Shown: piece by piece, positions 11,573 to 22,088 of the stretch
Numbering within the stretch: the stretch's first letter is position 1
Layout of the letters: each line of letters opens with the position of its first letter
From: Alopecurus myosuroides
Lineage: Eukaryota > Streptophyta > Magnoliopsida > Poales > Poaceae
Length of the DNA stretch: 64,000 nt
Assembly: GCA_028641055.1 (NCBI GenBank)
Contig: CM054059.1
Span: 48,307,682-48,371,681 of the forward strand
Direction: 5' to 3'
Notes under the pieces: model-generated
What the model was told of the DNA's origin: nothing
The model's input: the letters and a program-made list of their open reading frames with translations, nothing else
Database searches by the model: none
Position numbers and translations under genes: made by a program

Positions 11573-11936
11573 TTTCGAAGATTATGTGCATGCTTATTTA
11601 CCATGGATGAAAAGTGGGGTCCAGGCATCAACTGGTCGGTCGTAGCCAGTCAAAGCAGTCAAACAGGGCAGGATGTGTGGCCCCAAGAAAAATTTGCGAC
11701 GTTCTACGTGACCAAGCAAGTTTCGTCGAAGACAACTGGGCTCTTAGTGGGCTACTGGGATAGAGATGAAAATACGCGACGTAAAACTAGCAAAAATTCG
11801 AGCAAAACCAGTCTGCGACGGACCAAACAATTACGTTGAGAGCAAACTCGACTTTTCAGCCATTCGTGACGGAAACACTCGACGTTATCAAAACGTGCCG
11901 CTCAAAACGTTCCGGATCGCGCGGAATTTGGTAGTG
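11573..11936. other. Unclassified stretch with repeated CGACG motifs, up to the edge of element B
   Basis: No supported gene. AAGATTATGTGCATGCTTA is duplicated across 11552-11597. GCGACG, GTGACGG or CGTCG words recur (near 11695, 11728, 11777, 11816, 11868 and 11880), a pattern seen in subterminal regions of TIR DNA transposons. No TIR or target duplication was found, so this stays a suggestion. It ends where LTR sequence of B begins (11937). Confidence 0.3.
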
Positions 11937-13162
11937 ATAGCAGTAGCTAGATGGTTGTCTCCTCCACTTTATTCCTCGTGTTTAGATCTCGTGAGCTTCC
12001 CTACATGATCGAGATCATATTTACGTAATGCTACATGTTGTGTTTGCTGGGATCCGATGAATGTTGAATTCTGTGTCTTCTGATTATCAATCTATCATGT
12101 TATCTTCATGTATATGTTATTTATGATCTTGCATGCTCTCCGTTATTAGTAGATGCTCTGGCCAAGTAGATGCTAGTAACTCCAAGAGGGAGTATTTATG
12201 CACGTTAGTGGGTTCATGACTCCTTTGTATCTGTGCTCGAGTGACAGAAACGTGACGGATGGAGGATGTGCTGTTGCCATTAGGGAGGAAACAACAATGC
12301 TTTGTCTAAGGATGATGTTATTGTTTATATTACACACTTTTCTTAATGCAATTATCTGTTGCTTGCAACTTAATACCCAATGTTTGTTCGGATGATATTC
12401 GGAGGGTGGATTATTAGTCATGGACGCAGTTGGATGACGGCATAGTTGTCAGAATCATGATTCTACTATAAGATTCTATGACTTTACGACCCAAATTTAC
12501 TGGAACGATTCAACGATTGTACTAGGTAGAATCTAAGATTTTACTATTCTGAAAGTTGTGATTTTACTATTTGCGATCCTACCATAAAGGTTCCGATCCG
12601 ATTCAGAATCACGATTCTGACAACTTTGGATGACGGTCTATGTATCTTGTTGTAATGCCCGCATGAATCATATATTAATCTTTATGTCTTGCATATGCAC
12701 TACGGTGCAGCCTTCATTTTTGTCAATTGCCCAGCTGTAATTTGTTCACCACACATGTTATTTATCTTTCACGGAGAGACACTACTAGCGAATTGTAGAC
12801 CCCGGTTCATTTTCTCATACAGATAATACAACCACTCCTTCCACTGTTTTCACACTGCTGCTACTGTTCTCATACTGTTTTCCACATCATACGTTTAACC
12901 TCTTTATGTTCATTAAAACCGGTGAGATTGACAACCTCACTGCTTCGTTGGGGGCAAAGTGATTTGATTGTGTTGCGTAGGTTCCACGTTTCTGCTGTAC
13001 CGGTAGTGCGTCCTGCCATCTTAGCCGCATCAACCTTCGGAAGTTACTCCTTCCTCCTACTGGCCGATTCAACCTTGGTTTCTTTTTGAGGGAAACTTGC
13101 TACTGTGCTCTTTATACCTTCTTGTTGGGGTCTCCCAACAAACGTGTGCTACACGCGCATCA
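11937..13162 (+). repeat. 5'-truncated 5' LTR of element B (contains a MITE)
   Basis: From ATAGCAGTAGCTAGATGG to ACACGCGCATCA it aligns with positions 563-1594 of the element C LTR. The extra ~196 bp are the MITE and its duplicated target at 12432-12636. The end CATCA is directly followed by the internal region. Confidence 0.8.
12441..12627. mobile_element. Mutator-type MITE inside the B LTR
   Basis: This 187-bp insert is absent from both C LTRs at the same place. It is flanked by a perfect 9-bp duplication GGATGACGG (12432-12440 and 12628-12636). Its ends form a near-perfect inverted repeat: AGTTGTCAGAATCATGATTCT at the left, and the complement of AGAATCACGATTCTGACAACT at the right. The 9-bp duplication is characteristic of Mutator-like elements. 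It has no coding capacity. Confidence 0.75.
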
Positions 13163-13172
13163 AGCTAATTTC

Positions 13173-13190
13173 TGGCGCCGTTGCCGGGGA
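13173..13190 (+). other. Primer binding site of element B (tRNA-Asp type)
   Basis: TGGCGCCGTTGCCGGGGA lies 10 bp after the LTR end and is complementary to the 3' end of plant tRNA-Asp. This primer is known for the Athila lineage. Confidence 0.75.
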
Positions 13191-13357
13191 GGAAGAGAAT
13201 TTCTCCAAGGGGAGTCTCTCACTTCCAATCTATTTTACTTTGTTTTAGTTTTGCTTAGTTTATTTTATTTTTTCTTGTTTGGTTCTCTATATCAAAAACA
13301 CAAAAAATTAGTTCTTATTCTTGTTGTAGTTTTTGTCCTGTTTTTAATCTTGCTAAA

Positions 13358-14659
13358 ATGACTACTCCTGAGAACGCTAAGTTGTTTGACATTACTAGCA
13401 CCAACAACAATGATTTCATTAGCACACCTATTGCTCCTCCCGCTCCTACTACTGATTTTTATGAGATTAAGCCTATTAAATCTTGTTATGAGAGAGCAAT
13501 TTTCTGGTGTTAGTACTAAGATGCTGCTGCCCATCTTAATAATTTTGTTGAACTACGTGAGATGCAAAAATATAAAGATGTAGATGGAGATATTATTAAA
13601 CTAAAATTGTTTCCTTTCTCTTTGAGAGGAAGAGCTAAAGAATGGTTGCTATCTTTGCCTACAAATAGTATTGATTTTTGGACTAAGTGTAAAGATGCTT
13701 TCATTGGAAAATATTATCCTCCTTCTTAGATTATATCTTTAAGGAGTAGCATTATGAATTTTAAGAAACTTTATTATGAGCATGTTGCTAAAGCTTGGGA
13801 AATAATGAAATGTTTAGTAAAGAATTGTCCCACTCATGGACGGACTACTTGGATGATCATCCAAACCTTTTATGCATGACTAAATTTTTCTTCAAGAAAC
13901 CTTCTGGATTTAGCTGCTGGAGGAACCTTTATGTTCATGACCTTGGGGGCAGCAACAAATCTTGTTGATAATATGATCGTAAATTATTCTGAATGGCATA
14001 CTGAGAGAGCTACAACTGGTACGATGGTAAATTGTGTTGAAGAAACCTCCTCTTTGAGTGATAGACTTGATGCTATTATGTCTATGCTTATTAATGGACA
14101 TGCTCCTATTGATCCAAACAATGTTACTTTAGCCTCTTTGGTTGCTCAAGAAGAGCATGTTGATGTGAACTACATTAAAAATAATATTTTCAACAACAAT
14201 GCTTATAGGAATTATTTTGGTAGAAATAATTATAGGCCATATCCTCCTAATAATAATAATTCTTATGGTAATTCTTATAACAACAACAAAAGTGTACCCT
14301 ATGATCTTTAGAACATGCTTAATAATTTTATTAGTACACAAACTGCTTTCAATAAATCTGTTGAGGAAAATTTTGGCAAAATCGATGTTCTTGCTTCTAA
14401 ATTTGATAGCCTTGATCTTGATGTTGATTTCCTAAAACTAAAATTTATGCCTCATGATGTTAAAGAAATCAAAACCTTGAATTCCATCCAAATTCGAATT
14501 GATGATAATATTAGGATGTTAGCTCCATTGCATGCTAGATGGGAAAGAGAAGATGAAATAGCTAGAAAGAATAATATAGCTAATGTTTGCACCATAACCA
14601 CCACTAGTAAAATGAATCCTCTCATGCTAGTAAACCTTCCACTATCAATGGTAAAGTAA
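13358..14659 (+). pseudogene. gag: gag of element B, Athila-type, frameshifted
   Basis: The capsid protein packages element RNA in cytoplasmic particles. ATG at 13358 opens a short frame that ends in a stop after about 50 codons. The capsid core continues in another frame near 13530-13790 (LKLFPFSLRGRAKEWLLSLP, then FWTKCKDAFIGKYYPPS, the retrotransposon-gag core). It shifts again at 13931, with Asn-rich runs (NNNAYRNYFGRNNY..) and ends at 14315-14659 (FDSLDLDVDFLKLKF..). I see stops near 13507 and 13727 and at least two frame changes, so no intact Gag can be made. No zinc knuckle was seen. Confidence 0.75.
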
Positions 14660-15466
14660 TTAGTGTTTGCAATATTCCAACTTCTGCTATTAAAAATGCA
14701 AAATTACCTGAAAGTGCTAAAAATGCTCCTGATAATACTGCTGAATTTTTTAGAAACACGGGAGACAGTAGTCACATTACCTTTGATAAAAATTATCTTA
14801 ACTATGATGATTTCAACATAACTAAAGTGATTAAGTTCTTACAAAATCTTGCTAGTTTCCCTAATGCTGGTGCTATGAATATGGATTTCACAAAACATAT
14901 TACAAATGCTCTCATGAAAATTAGAGAGGATGAATTAAGATGTGAAGCCTCTATCCCTAGGAAATTAGATGATGGGTTAGAACCCATTATCAAAATGAAA
15001 GTGAATTATTTTAATTGCAATGCTCTATGTGATCTTGGTGCAAGTATCTCTGTTATGCCTAAAAGACTTTATGATATTCTTGATTTGCCACCTTTGGAAC
15101 CTTGTTATTTGGATGTTCGTCATATTGACAATGTTAGAAAGAAACCTTTGGGAAAAGTTGATGATGTTCTTATCATGGTTGATAATAATCTTGTCCCTGT
15201 TGATTTGCTTTCTTGAATATTGAATGCAATGTTTCTTGTCAAATTGTTTTGGGAAGACATTTTCTTAGAACTGTTGGTGCTGTTATTGATATGCAAGAGG
15301 GGAATATTAAATTTCAAATACCCACTAAAGAAAGGTATGGAACACTTTCCTAGGAAAATAATGAAGTTGCTTTTCATTCTATTATTCAAACTCATTACAA
15401 TTTGGATGCTTCTTCACTTGAAAATATTTGAATCCACTTTCCTATGCCTATCTAAAAGGCGTTAAA
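14660..15466 (+). pseudogene. Aspartic protease of element B, decayed
   Basis: The region 14827-15216 is open (129 codons). It contains CDLGASISVMPKRLYD, the D-x-GAS-type retropepsin active site as found in Athila proteases. The downstream flap and C-terminal part follow in another frame (GRHFLRTVGAVIDMQEGNIKF, near 15248-15310). It ends just before a tail that starts like that of element C (GCGTTAAAGAAAAGCACTT). No pol domains follow, so the element goes from protease straight to the tail. Confidence 0.75.
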
Positions 15467-18108
15467 GAAAAGCACTTCTTCGGAGATAACCCATGGTTTT
15501 ATTTTTGCTTTGTTTTCTCTATTTTATTTGAGTCGAGGGGATGTCTACTTCTGTAGAAACTCCTTTATATCTTTATTTTAATGTATTAGTTGTGCAAAGT
15601 AATGTTTCTGAGAGTTGGTTTTGGGATTTCTGCGCAGGAAACAGATTTCTGCTGTCCATCGTAAAAAATCGCGATAAATCCAGAAAGATTAGAATGATCT
15701 GATTTTTTTTGTTCCTATTCCTCATATAATTCCACAACTTATTCGTTCTTTAAGTTTTTTTTATTTGAGCAGTGTAAGTTCCCCGAAAAAAAATTGTCTT
15801 TACAGACAGTGCTGGTTTTGGCAGATTCTGCCATTTTTCTTGCATTTGCTCTTTTACGATGTCAAGTGGATTTCTTTGCTTCACGAAACATCACTGGCTG
15901 TAGCTAATGTTTAAAAGTATCAATACAACTTTTGCCCATACATAACCCATGGATTTTTTATTGCTGCACTAACCCTCTAATGAGAATTACTCTTTGAGTG
16001 TAGTGTGAAGGAGGTTTTCAAGGGTCAAGAGAAGAGGGTGATATATGTGATCAAGAAGAGTGCAAGGTCAAATATTGGGGATGCCCCCATGTTTCATCCC
16101 ATAAAATTCTAAGAAGACTGAAGCATCTAAGCTTGGGGATGCCCAAGGCATCCCCTTCTTCATCAACCATTTATCAGTTCACTTCTAGTGAAACTATATT
16201 TTTATTCGGTCACATCATATGAAATTTTCTTGGAGCGTCTGTTATTTTTCGTTTTGTTTTCCTTGCTGAAATAATATAATTGGAACCTAGAATCCTTGTT
16301 TGGGAGAGAGAAACTCTACACTTTTTCTTTTGAATACTCGTTATGCTCGTATTCTTAGTTTTTCTTCTAGCTGTTGCAAAAATTCTTGTTTTCATTGCAT
16401 ATCTTATTCAGAGCTGTTAGTTTTAGTAGTGTTATGTGATTACTCTCATGTTTGATTGCTGTATCATTTAGAGATTTTTTATTAAAACATATTTTGTATG
16501 GTGCTTGTTAAGAAAATAAATTGCTGCATTTGGTAAAATTATAAACGATGCAAATAGAAGCTTGTATGGACCGTGGCTAGACTTTTTCATATCATGCTAG
16601 ATGTTATTTTAATTCTAATCCTAGTGGTTATTTAGTATCATGATCTGTCTCAAATAGCTGAGAGTGTTTAAAGTGCCATTGAAAGAATCATGAGTTATTC
16701 TTTTCATATTGGAGCATAAATTTGTGGTATTCTCCTTTGAATGTTTTATTTGGTTGACTTGGCGCATGCTCACACCATGTTTATGACTACGAACCAGTCA
16801 CTCATAGAATCTATGATCATTTAGTTTTTGAACTTGTGTTACCACTTATGCTTTGATTAATGATGTTTATGTCGCTATACATGATTATGGCCATTATTGC
16901 TCTCTTGATTTGTTGCTCCTAGTCTTTTTCTAGCCTCCACCTATACTGAGTATGAGCTATAATCGTGCAATCCAACTCCCAAAAACCAAAGTATGCCAAA
17001 TGTGTCCACCACACCTACCTACATGTGGTATTTAACTGCCACTCCAAGTAAATTTCTCATGTGTTACCTTTCAAAAACTCAAAATTACTCATGTTTTGTG
17101 TTCCTATTTTTGATCATGAGGACATAAATAGAGAATCTTTATCTCACTTGTTGATTGGATTTCACACCCTAGACTAGTGGCTTCATCAGCTTATCCAATT
17201 GATAGAAGAGCTGGCAGCGGGGTGCCCAGCCCCAAATTAATACAAACAAATTCTCTTCACTATTTTTGCCCCTGATTTATCAGTCAAAGCTTAATTGTGT
17301 AAGCAAAAGAGAAAGAGGGATGACCTTCTACACCAGTTGCATCCTTCATATGGGAGCCTCTCTTGTGAAGTCTAGTTGGCTTGTGACGTATTGTATTGTC
17401 TGTTTACCATTCTTTTACATAAGCATACACCTCCCTAAAAATAGACACTCCTCCACGGTATGTGATTGTTGGCAGGCACCCGAGGATTCGGTTAGCCATG
17501 GTTTGTGTAAGATAGATGGGAGGAGTATCAAACATTTTATACCTTTGTTTAATAAAATAAAAAGGTCTAGCACATGAGTGATCTCTGCTTCATTCTGCGA
17601 AGGGCCTTTCTATTACTTTTACGTTGAGTCTCCATCTTCTAACTGTATGCACAGTTGAGAGAGCATAGTTGCCATTCTGAGTTTAATGTGCATTTGTCCC
17701 AGAAACATTATTAATTGATTCATGATGTGTTATTGTTTGTTCTCAAATTATTTGTTCTAGTCTTCCTCATAAACTTTGAAGGTTTCCTCGCATTTTTTCC
17801 CCACTCTTAAGGACTAGTGAAATATCACTTTGCCATGCTTTATCTATACTTGAAACAAATGTATAACTTTCGATGCATTGTTATTCATGATATTTTATTA
17901 GTGTTACTTGTCATGATGCAAGGTGATTGCTATTCTTTATTATTAAATATTTATTTATCATGCTTGTGTTGAAGTTCTATGATCTCAGCTTACATATGCT
18001 TTTACATTATTGATGATCAAGTTCATGTTGGTAGCATGTCACCTCAGAAATTATATGTTTTTATTGCTTACCTACTCGAGGACGACTAGGAACTAAGCTT
18101 GGGGATGT
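15467..18108 (+). other. 2.6-kb non-coding tail of element B with PPT
   Basis: It aligns along its length with the tail of element C (23412-26063). No ORF is conserved in frame between them. The PPT AAGCTTGGGGATGT lies at about 18096-18108, against the LTR. Such a long conserved non-coding tail suggests RNA signals, for example packaging; this is inference. Confidence 0.7.
16135..16155 (+). other. Perfect 9-bp stem hairpin in the B tail
   Basis: GGGGATGCC-CAA-GGCATCCCC: nine paired bases around a 3-nt loop. It is built on an internal copy of the PPT block (AAGCTTGGGGATG). Element C has a damaged copy at about 24079-24101 (TGGGATTGCCAAGGCATCCC). Confidence 0.6.
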
Positions 18109-18693
18109 TGATACGTCATAAACGTATCCTTCATTTCTGATGTTCCATGTTGTTTTGATGTTATTTCCTACATGTTTGCTATACACTTTATGTCATTTTT
18201 TTCGATTTCTGGGACTAACCTATTAACAAGATGCCACAGAGCCAGTTCCCTGTTTTCTGCTGTTTTTAGTTTCAAAAAAGTTGTTCTGGAAATATTCTCG
18301 GAATTGGAAAATTCGAAGCCCGGAAGTCTTAGAATTACCGAAGGTTCCCTGGAGTCTCGAAGAGACCCGGAGAGGGGCCACACCATAGGGCGGCGCTCCC
18401 CCTGGACGTGCCTGGGGGTGGTCTGGCCCCCCAAGTGCCCTCTGCCATCGCTCTTTCGCCTATATAACCCCCCGACATATTAACCCTAGAAATATACCAC
18501 TTTTTCCCGAGAGACACCCGAGGCCACCGTCATCGTCATCCGGAGATCGGGAGGGTTCTAGATCTCTCCCCGGCACCCTTCCGCGAGGGAAATTCATCAC
18601 CGGAGGGGTCTACACCACCATGCCCACCTCCGAAGTGATGCTTGAGTAGTTCATCCTTGGACAACGGGTCCATATCAGTAGCTAGATGGTTGT
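18109..18693 (+). repeat. 3' LTR of element B, first 585 bp only
   Basis: It begins TGATACGTCATAAACG right after the PPT and matches the C LTR up to CAGTAGCTAGATGGTTGT, then switches to unrelated sequence. A TATA box (CCTATATAACCCC, near 18461) is inside. The break falls at the same LTR position where the 5' LTR of B begins. Confidence 0.75.
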
Positions 18694-18930
18694 AGTTCCT
18701 TCTAGTTTCCTTCCCTTTCTTCTTCCTCGAAGCGGGCTTCTTTGCATGGACTTTGCTTTGCCCTTGGCCACCACTTTCCTAGGAGGCCGAGAGTAACTGG
18801 GGTCCTCATCACTTGTATCCTTGTAGGATGAATGCTTGCGAGTACTCGTCTTGCAAACACGAGAGCCACCTGTGAATATAGAAAATAGGATGGAAGCATA
18901 AGGTAAGTGCACACAAGTCAAGGAAATGGA
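18694..18930 (-). pseudogene. Basic, Ser-rich coding fragment beyond the D LTR, origin unclear
   Basis: On the minus strand an acceptor-like ATATTCACAG precedes about 65 open codons reading GGSRVCKTSTRKHSSYKD, then SRPPRKVVAKGKAKSMQRS and GRRKGRKLEGTTTI. The fragment is cut by the broken LTR of B at 18693. It could be the gag of a second copia copy joined through a shared LTR, or a host exon. Neither is proven. Confidence 0.3.
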
Positions 18931-19994
18931 ATCATACAACAAGACAATAGAAAAGAAAACACAATACGATCATGTGATACTCCTAGAGAAAATCAGTGCA
19001 GTTCTGAAATTTTTGGGACATAACCTAACCGGAAATTCCGGTTCAGTTCTGAACTGGATATTCCAGTTCCACGAAATCAGGACAAAGTCGATTTTTCAAC
19101 TAGGTATAAAACTAGATCGAAGTAATGGGGTGCTATCCTATTGTACCTAGTATGCATTGGAGAACCCTAGGAACATCCACTACCAAGAAATTTCAATAAA
19201 ACCAAGTTTCCATGAAGGGGTAGGGGTAGAGCACCCAAGATTCAAAAATATGAACATTACCCGCTTCCATGGAGGCTAATGCTTGGATGAGATTGTACGA
19301 GAGGAGGAGGAGCACCGGATCCAGTGAAATCTTGTGAATCCAATGGAGGAAGTAGCCCGGGGGGCTAGGGTTCAGTGGGGCAGCGGCTATGGAGGAGGAG
19401 GAGGTTGGGGGTGGAAGAAAAGGCAGGAACTTCCCTTCTCCCTGACCTCCTTAGTTTTGTGGAGAAATCGACGGACCATAAATTACGGTTCAAGTATGAA
19501 CCGGATATTCTGGGTACACCCGGAAATTCCGGTACAAAACTGTACCGGATATTCCGGCTGCCTTCTGAACCGACACTTCCTGGTTTCAAAAACAGGACTT
19601 GTGTGCTAGAAATAAGTAGGTTTTTAGATAGTAAGGCTTAGGATAGAGACACCAAACTGATAATAGTACTTATCCCACCCACTTTCAAGAATCAAATGTG
19701 AATGGCCAAGTGAGAGAGATTTTCCTATAAAACACTTAGCTAGAAAAACGAGAGAAATGCAATGAAATCCAAATAAATCCCATCTAAGATCCAAATCTTA
19801 ACAAAGAAGAGGTTGGTGGCCTAAGCCACCATGTAAGAGATCATGGTATGACACCGCGAAGATATATCTTGGGTGCATTTCCAATTCTCAACATTTTAGC
19901 TCACGATTCAACATTAGAAATAGAGAGATAACAATGAATACTTACTTTGGGCATAATAGGGGGGGGAGGAAGAACCCAATGTGTTAGGATAACA
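18931..19994 (-). repeat. 3' LTR of element D (right-hand boundary firm, other end uncertain)
   Basis: On the minus strand the PPT GGATATAGGGGGAG is followed at 19994 by TGTTATCCTAACACATTGGG, the likely LTR start. The region holds several copies of a palindromic motif CCGGAAATTCCGG or CCGGATATTCCGG (19029-19041, and near 19500-19560). A C-rich leader-like part lies near 19250-19400. The LTR end was not recognised, so 18931 is only a limit set by the next feature. Confidence 0.5.
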
Positions 19995-20117
19995 CTCCCC
20001 CTATATCCATTCCTACACCTAAACCCAAACACATAGTCAATTATAGGGGTGTGTGCAAGATCCTCAAGCCAAACTTCTTGAATCGATGATATTTAGCTCA
20101 TTCCTCAAATACATGAA

Positions 20118-20289
20118 TCATGAATCATCTAGAGGCTTCGTGAATATGTTCGAGAGATTATCCTTGGTTGGGACATAAGCTAGCTGAATATCACCTCTTT
20201 CCACATGATCTTGGATGAAATGATGATGAATCTCAATATGCTTCGTCCTTGTGTGCTGCACGGGGTTGTAGGCAATCTTGGTGGCACTC
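20118..20289 (-). pseudogene. RNase H C-terminal part of element D
   Basis: The minus-strand frame reads SATKIAYNPVQHTRTKHIEI, then HHHFIQDHVERGDI and VPTKDNLSNIFTKPLDDS. These are the C-terminal signatures of copia RNase H (RTKHI-DI-HHF and the TKPL end). It starts exactly at the insertion site of element C; the N-terminal part resumes at 27664. Confidence 0.85.
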
Positions 20290-21883
20290 TGATACGTCAT
20301 AAACGTATCCTTAATTTCTAATGTTCCATGTTGTTTTCATGTTCTTTGCTACATGTTTGCTATACACTTTATGTAATTTTTATCGATTTCCGGGACTAAC
20401 CTATTGACAAGATGTCACAGAGCTAGCTCCCTGTTTTCTGTTGTTTTTAATTTCAGAAAAAATGTTCTAGAAGTATTCTCAGAATTGGAAAATTCGAAGC
20501 TCGAATGTCTTAGAAATCCCGAAGGTTCCACAGAGTCCCAAAGAGGCCCGGAGGGGGCCACACCATTGGGCGGCAAGCGCCCTGGCCGCGCCATGGGGTC
20601 GTGTGGGCCCCTCGGGCATCCACCGACATCGCCCTTTTGCCTATTTAATTCCCCCTACGTGAACTTTAAAGATATACCACTTTTTCCCAAGAAAAACCCG
20701 AGGCTGCCGTCATCGTCAACTCGAGATCGGGAGGGTTCTGGAGCTCTCCCCTGCACCCTGCCGGGAGGGAAATTCATCACCAGAGGGATCTACACCACCA
20801 TGCCCACCTCCGGAGTGATGCGCGAGTAGTTCATCCCTGGACTACGGGTCCATAGCAGTAGCTAGATGGTTGTCTTTTCCACTTTATGCCTCATGTTTAG
20901 ATCTCGTGAGCTTCCATACATGATCGAGATCATCTTATTGTAATGCTACATGTTGTATTGCTGGGATCCGATGAATTTTGAATGCTATGTCTTATGATTA
21001 TCAATCTATCATGTTATCTTCATGCATATGTTATTTATGATCTTGCATGCTCTCCGTTATTAGTGGATGCTCTGGCCAAGTAGATGCTAGTGACCCGAAG
21101 AGGGAGTATTTATGCTCAATAGTGGGTTCATGCCTCCTTTGCATCTGTGCTCGAGTGACAAAAACGTGACGAATGGAGGATGTGTTGTTGCCATTAGAGA
21201 GAAAACAACAATGTTTACTTCGTTTACATTGTTTACATTACACACTTTGCTTACTGTGATTATCTGTTGCTTGCAACTTAATACCCAACGTTTGTTCGGA
21301 TGATATTCGGATGGTGGATTATTAGTCATAGATGTAGTTGGATGACGGTCTATGTATTTTGCTGTAATGCCCACATGAATGACATTGTAATCTTTATGTC
21401 TTGGATATGCACTATGGTGCAGCCTTCATTTCTATCAATTGCCCAGCTGTAATTTGTTCACCACACATGTTATTTGTTTTTTATGGAGAGACACCACTAG
21501 TGAACTATGGACCCCGGTCCATTTCCTCATACTGATAATACAACCACCGCAATTACTGTTTTCACACTTTTGCTGCTGTTTTCATATTGTTCTCATACTA
21601 TTTTCCACACCATATGTTTAACCTCTTTGTGTTCAGCAAAACCAGTGAGATTGACAACCTCACTGCTTCGTTGGGGCAAAGTGATTTGATTGTGCTGTGT
21701 AGGTTCCACGTTGCTGCTGAACCGGTAGTGCGCCTGCCATCTCGGCTGCATCAACCTTCGGAAGTTGCTTTATCCTCCTACTGGTTGATTCAACCTTGGT
21801 TTCTTTCTGAGAGAAACTTGCTACTGTGCTCTTCATACCTTCCTCTTGGGGTCTCCCAACGAACGTGTGTTACACACGCATCA
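20290..21883 (+). repeat. 5' LTR of element C (1594 bp)
   Basis: It starts TGATACGTCATAAACGTATCC and ends ACACACGCATCA. A TATA-like CCTATTTAAT lies near 20640. The piece from 20852 on corresponds to the whole truncated 5' LTR of B, and the piece before about 20873 to the 3' LTR remnant of B. Confidence 0.9.
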
Positions 21884-21894
21884 AGCTAATTTTC

Positions 21895-21912
21895 TGGCGC
21901 CGCTGCCGGGGA
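21895..21912 (+). other. Primer binding site of element C
   Basis: TGGCGCCGCTGCCGGGGA, the tRNA-Asp-type site with one change (C for T at position 9) compared with element B. Confidence 0.7.
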
Positions 21913-22088
21913 GGAAGATAATTTCTTCTAGGGGAGTATCTCACTTCCAATCTCTTTACTTTGTTATTGTTTGATTGTTACTTTCTTTATCATGCCTACT
22001 ATCAATGGTTAATTTCTTTTAAACTAGTTCTTATTGGCAAGGTGGGTTCACGAAAAATCAACAAAAATATTATAAGGAACACCGCTTG

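Larger units (their letters stand above)
11937..18693 (+). mobile_element. Element B: Athila-like Ty3/gypsy element with gag-protease only, LTRs broken
   Basis: Plus-strand element. The 5' LTR lacks its first ~563 bp. It is followed by a tRNA-Asp-type PBS, decayed gag, decayed protease, a 2.6-kb non-coding tail, the PPT, and only the first 585 bp of the 3' LTR. No RT, RNase H or integrase was found between protease and tail. The LTR and tail match element C closely, so B and C belong to one family with different cargo. The element must have relied on proteins supplied in trans. Confidence 0.8.
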
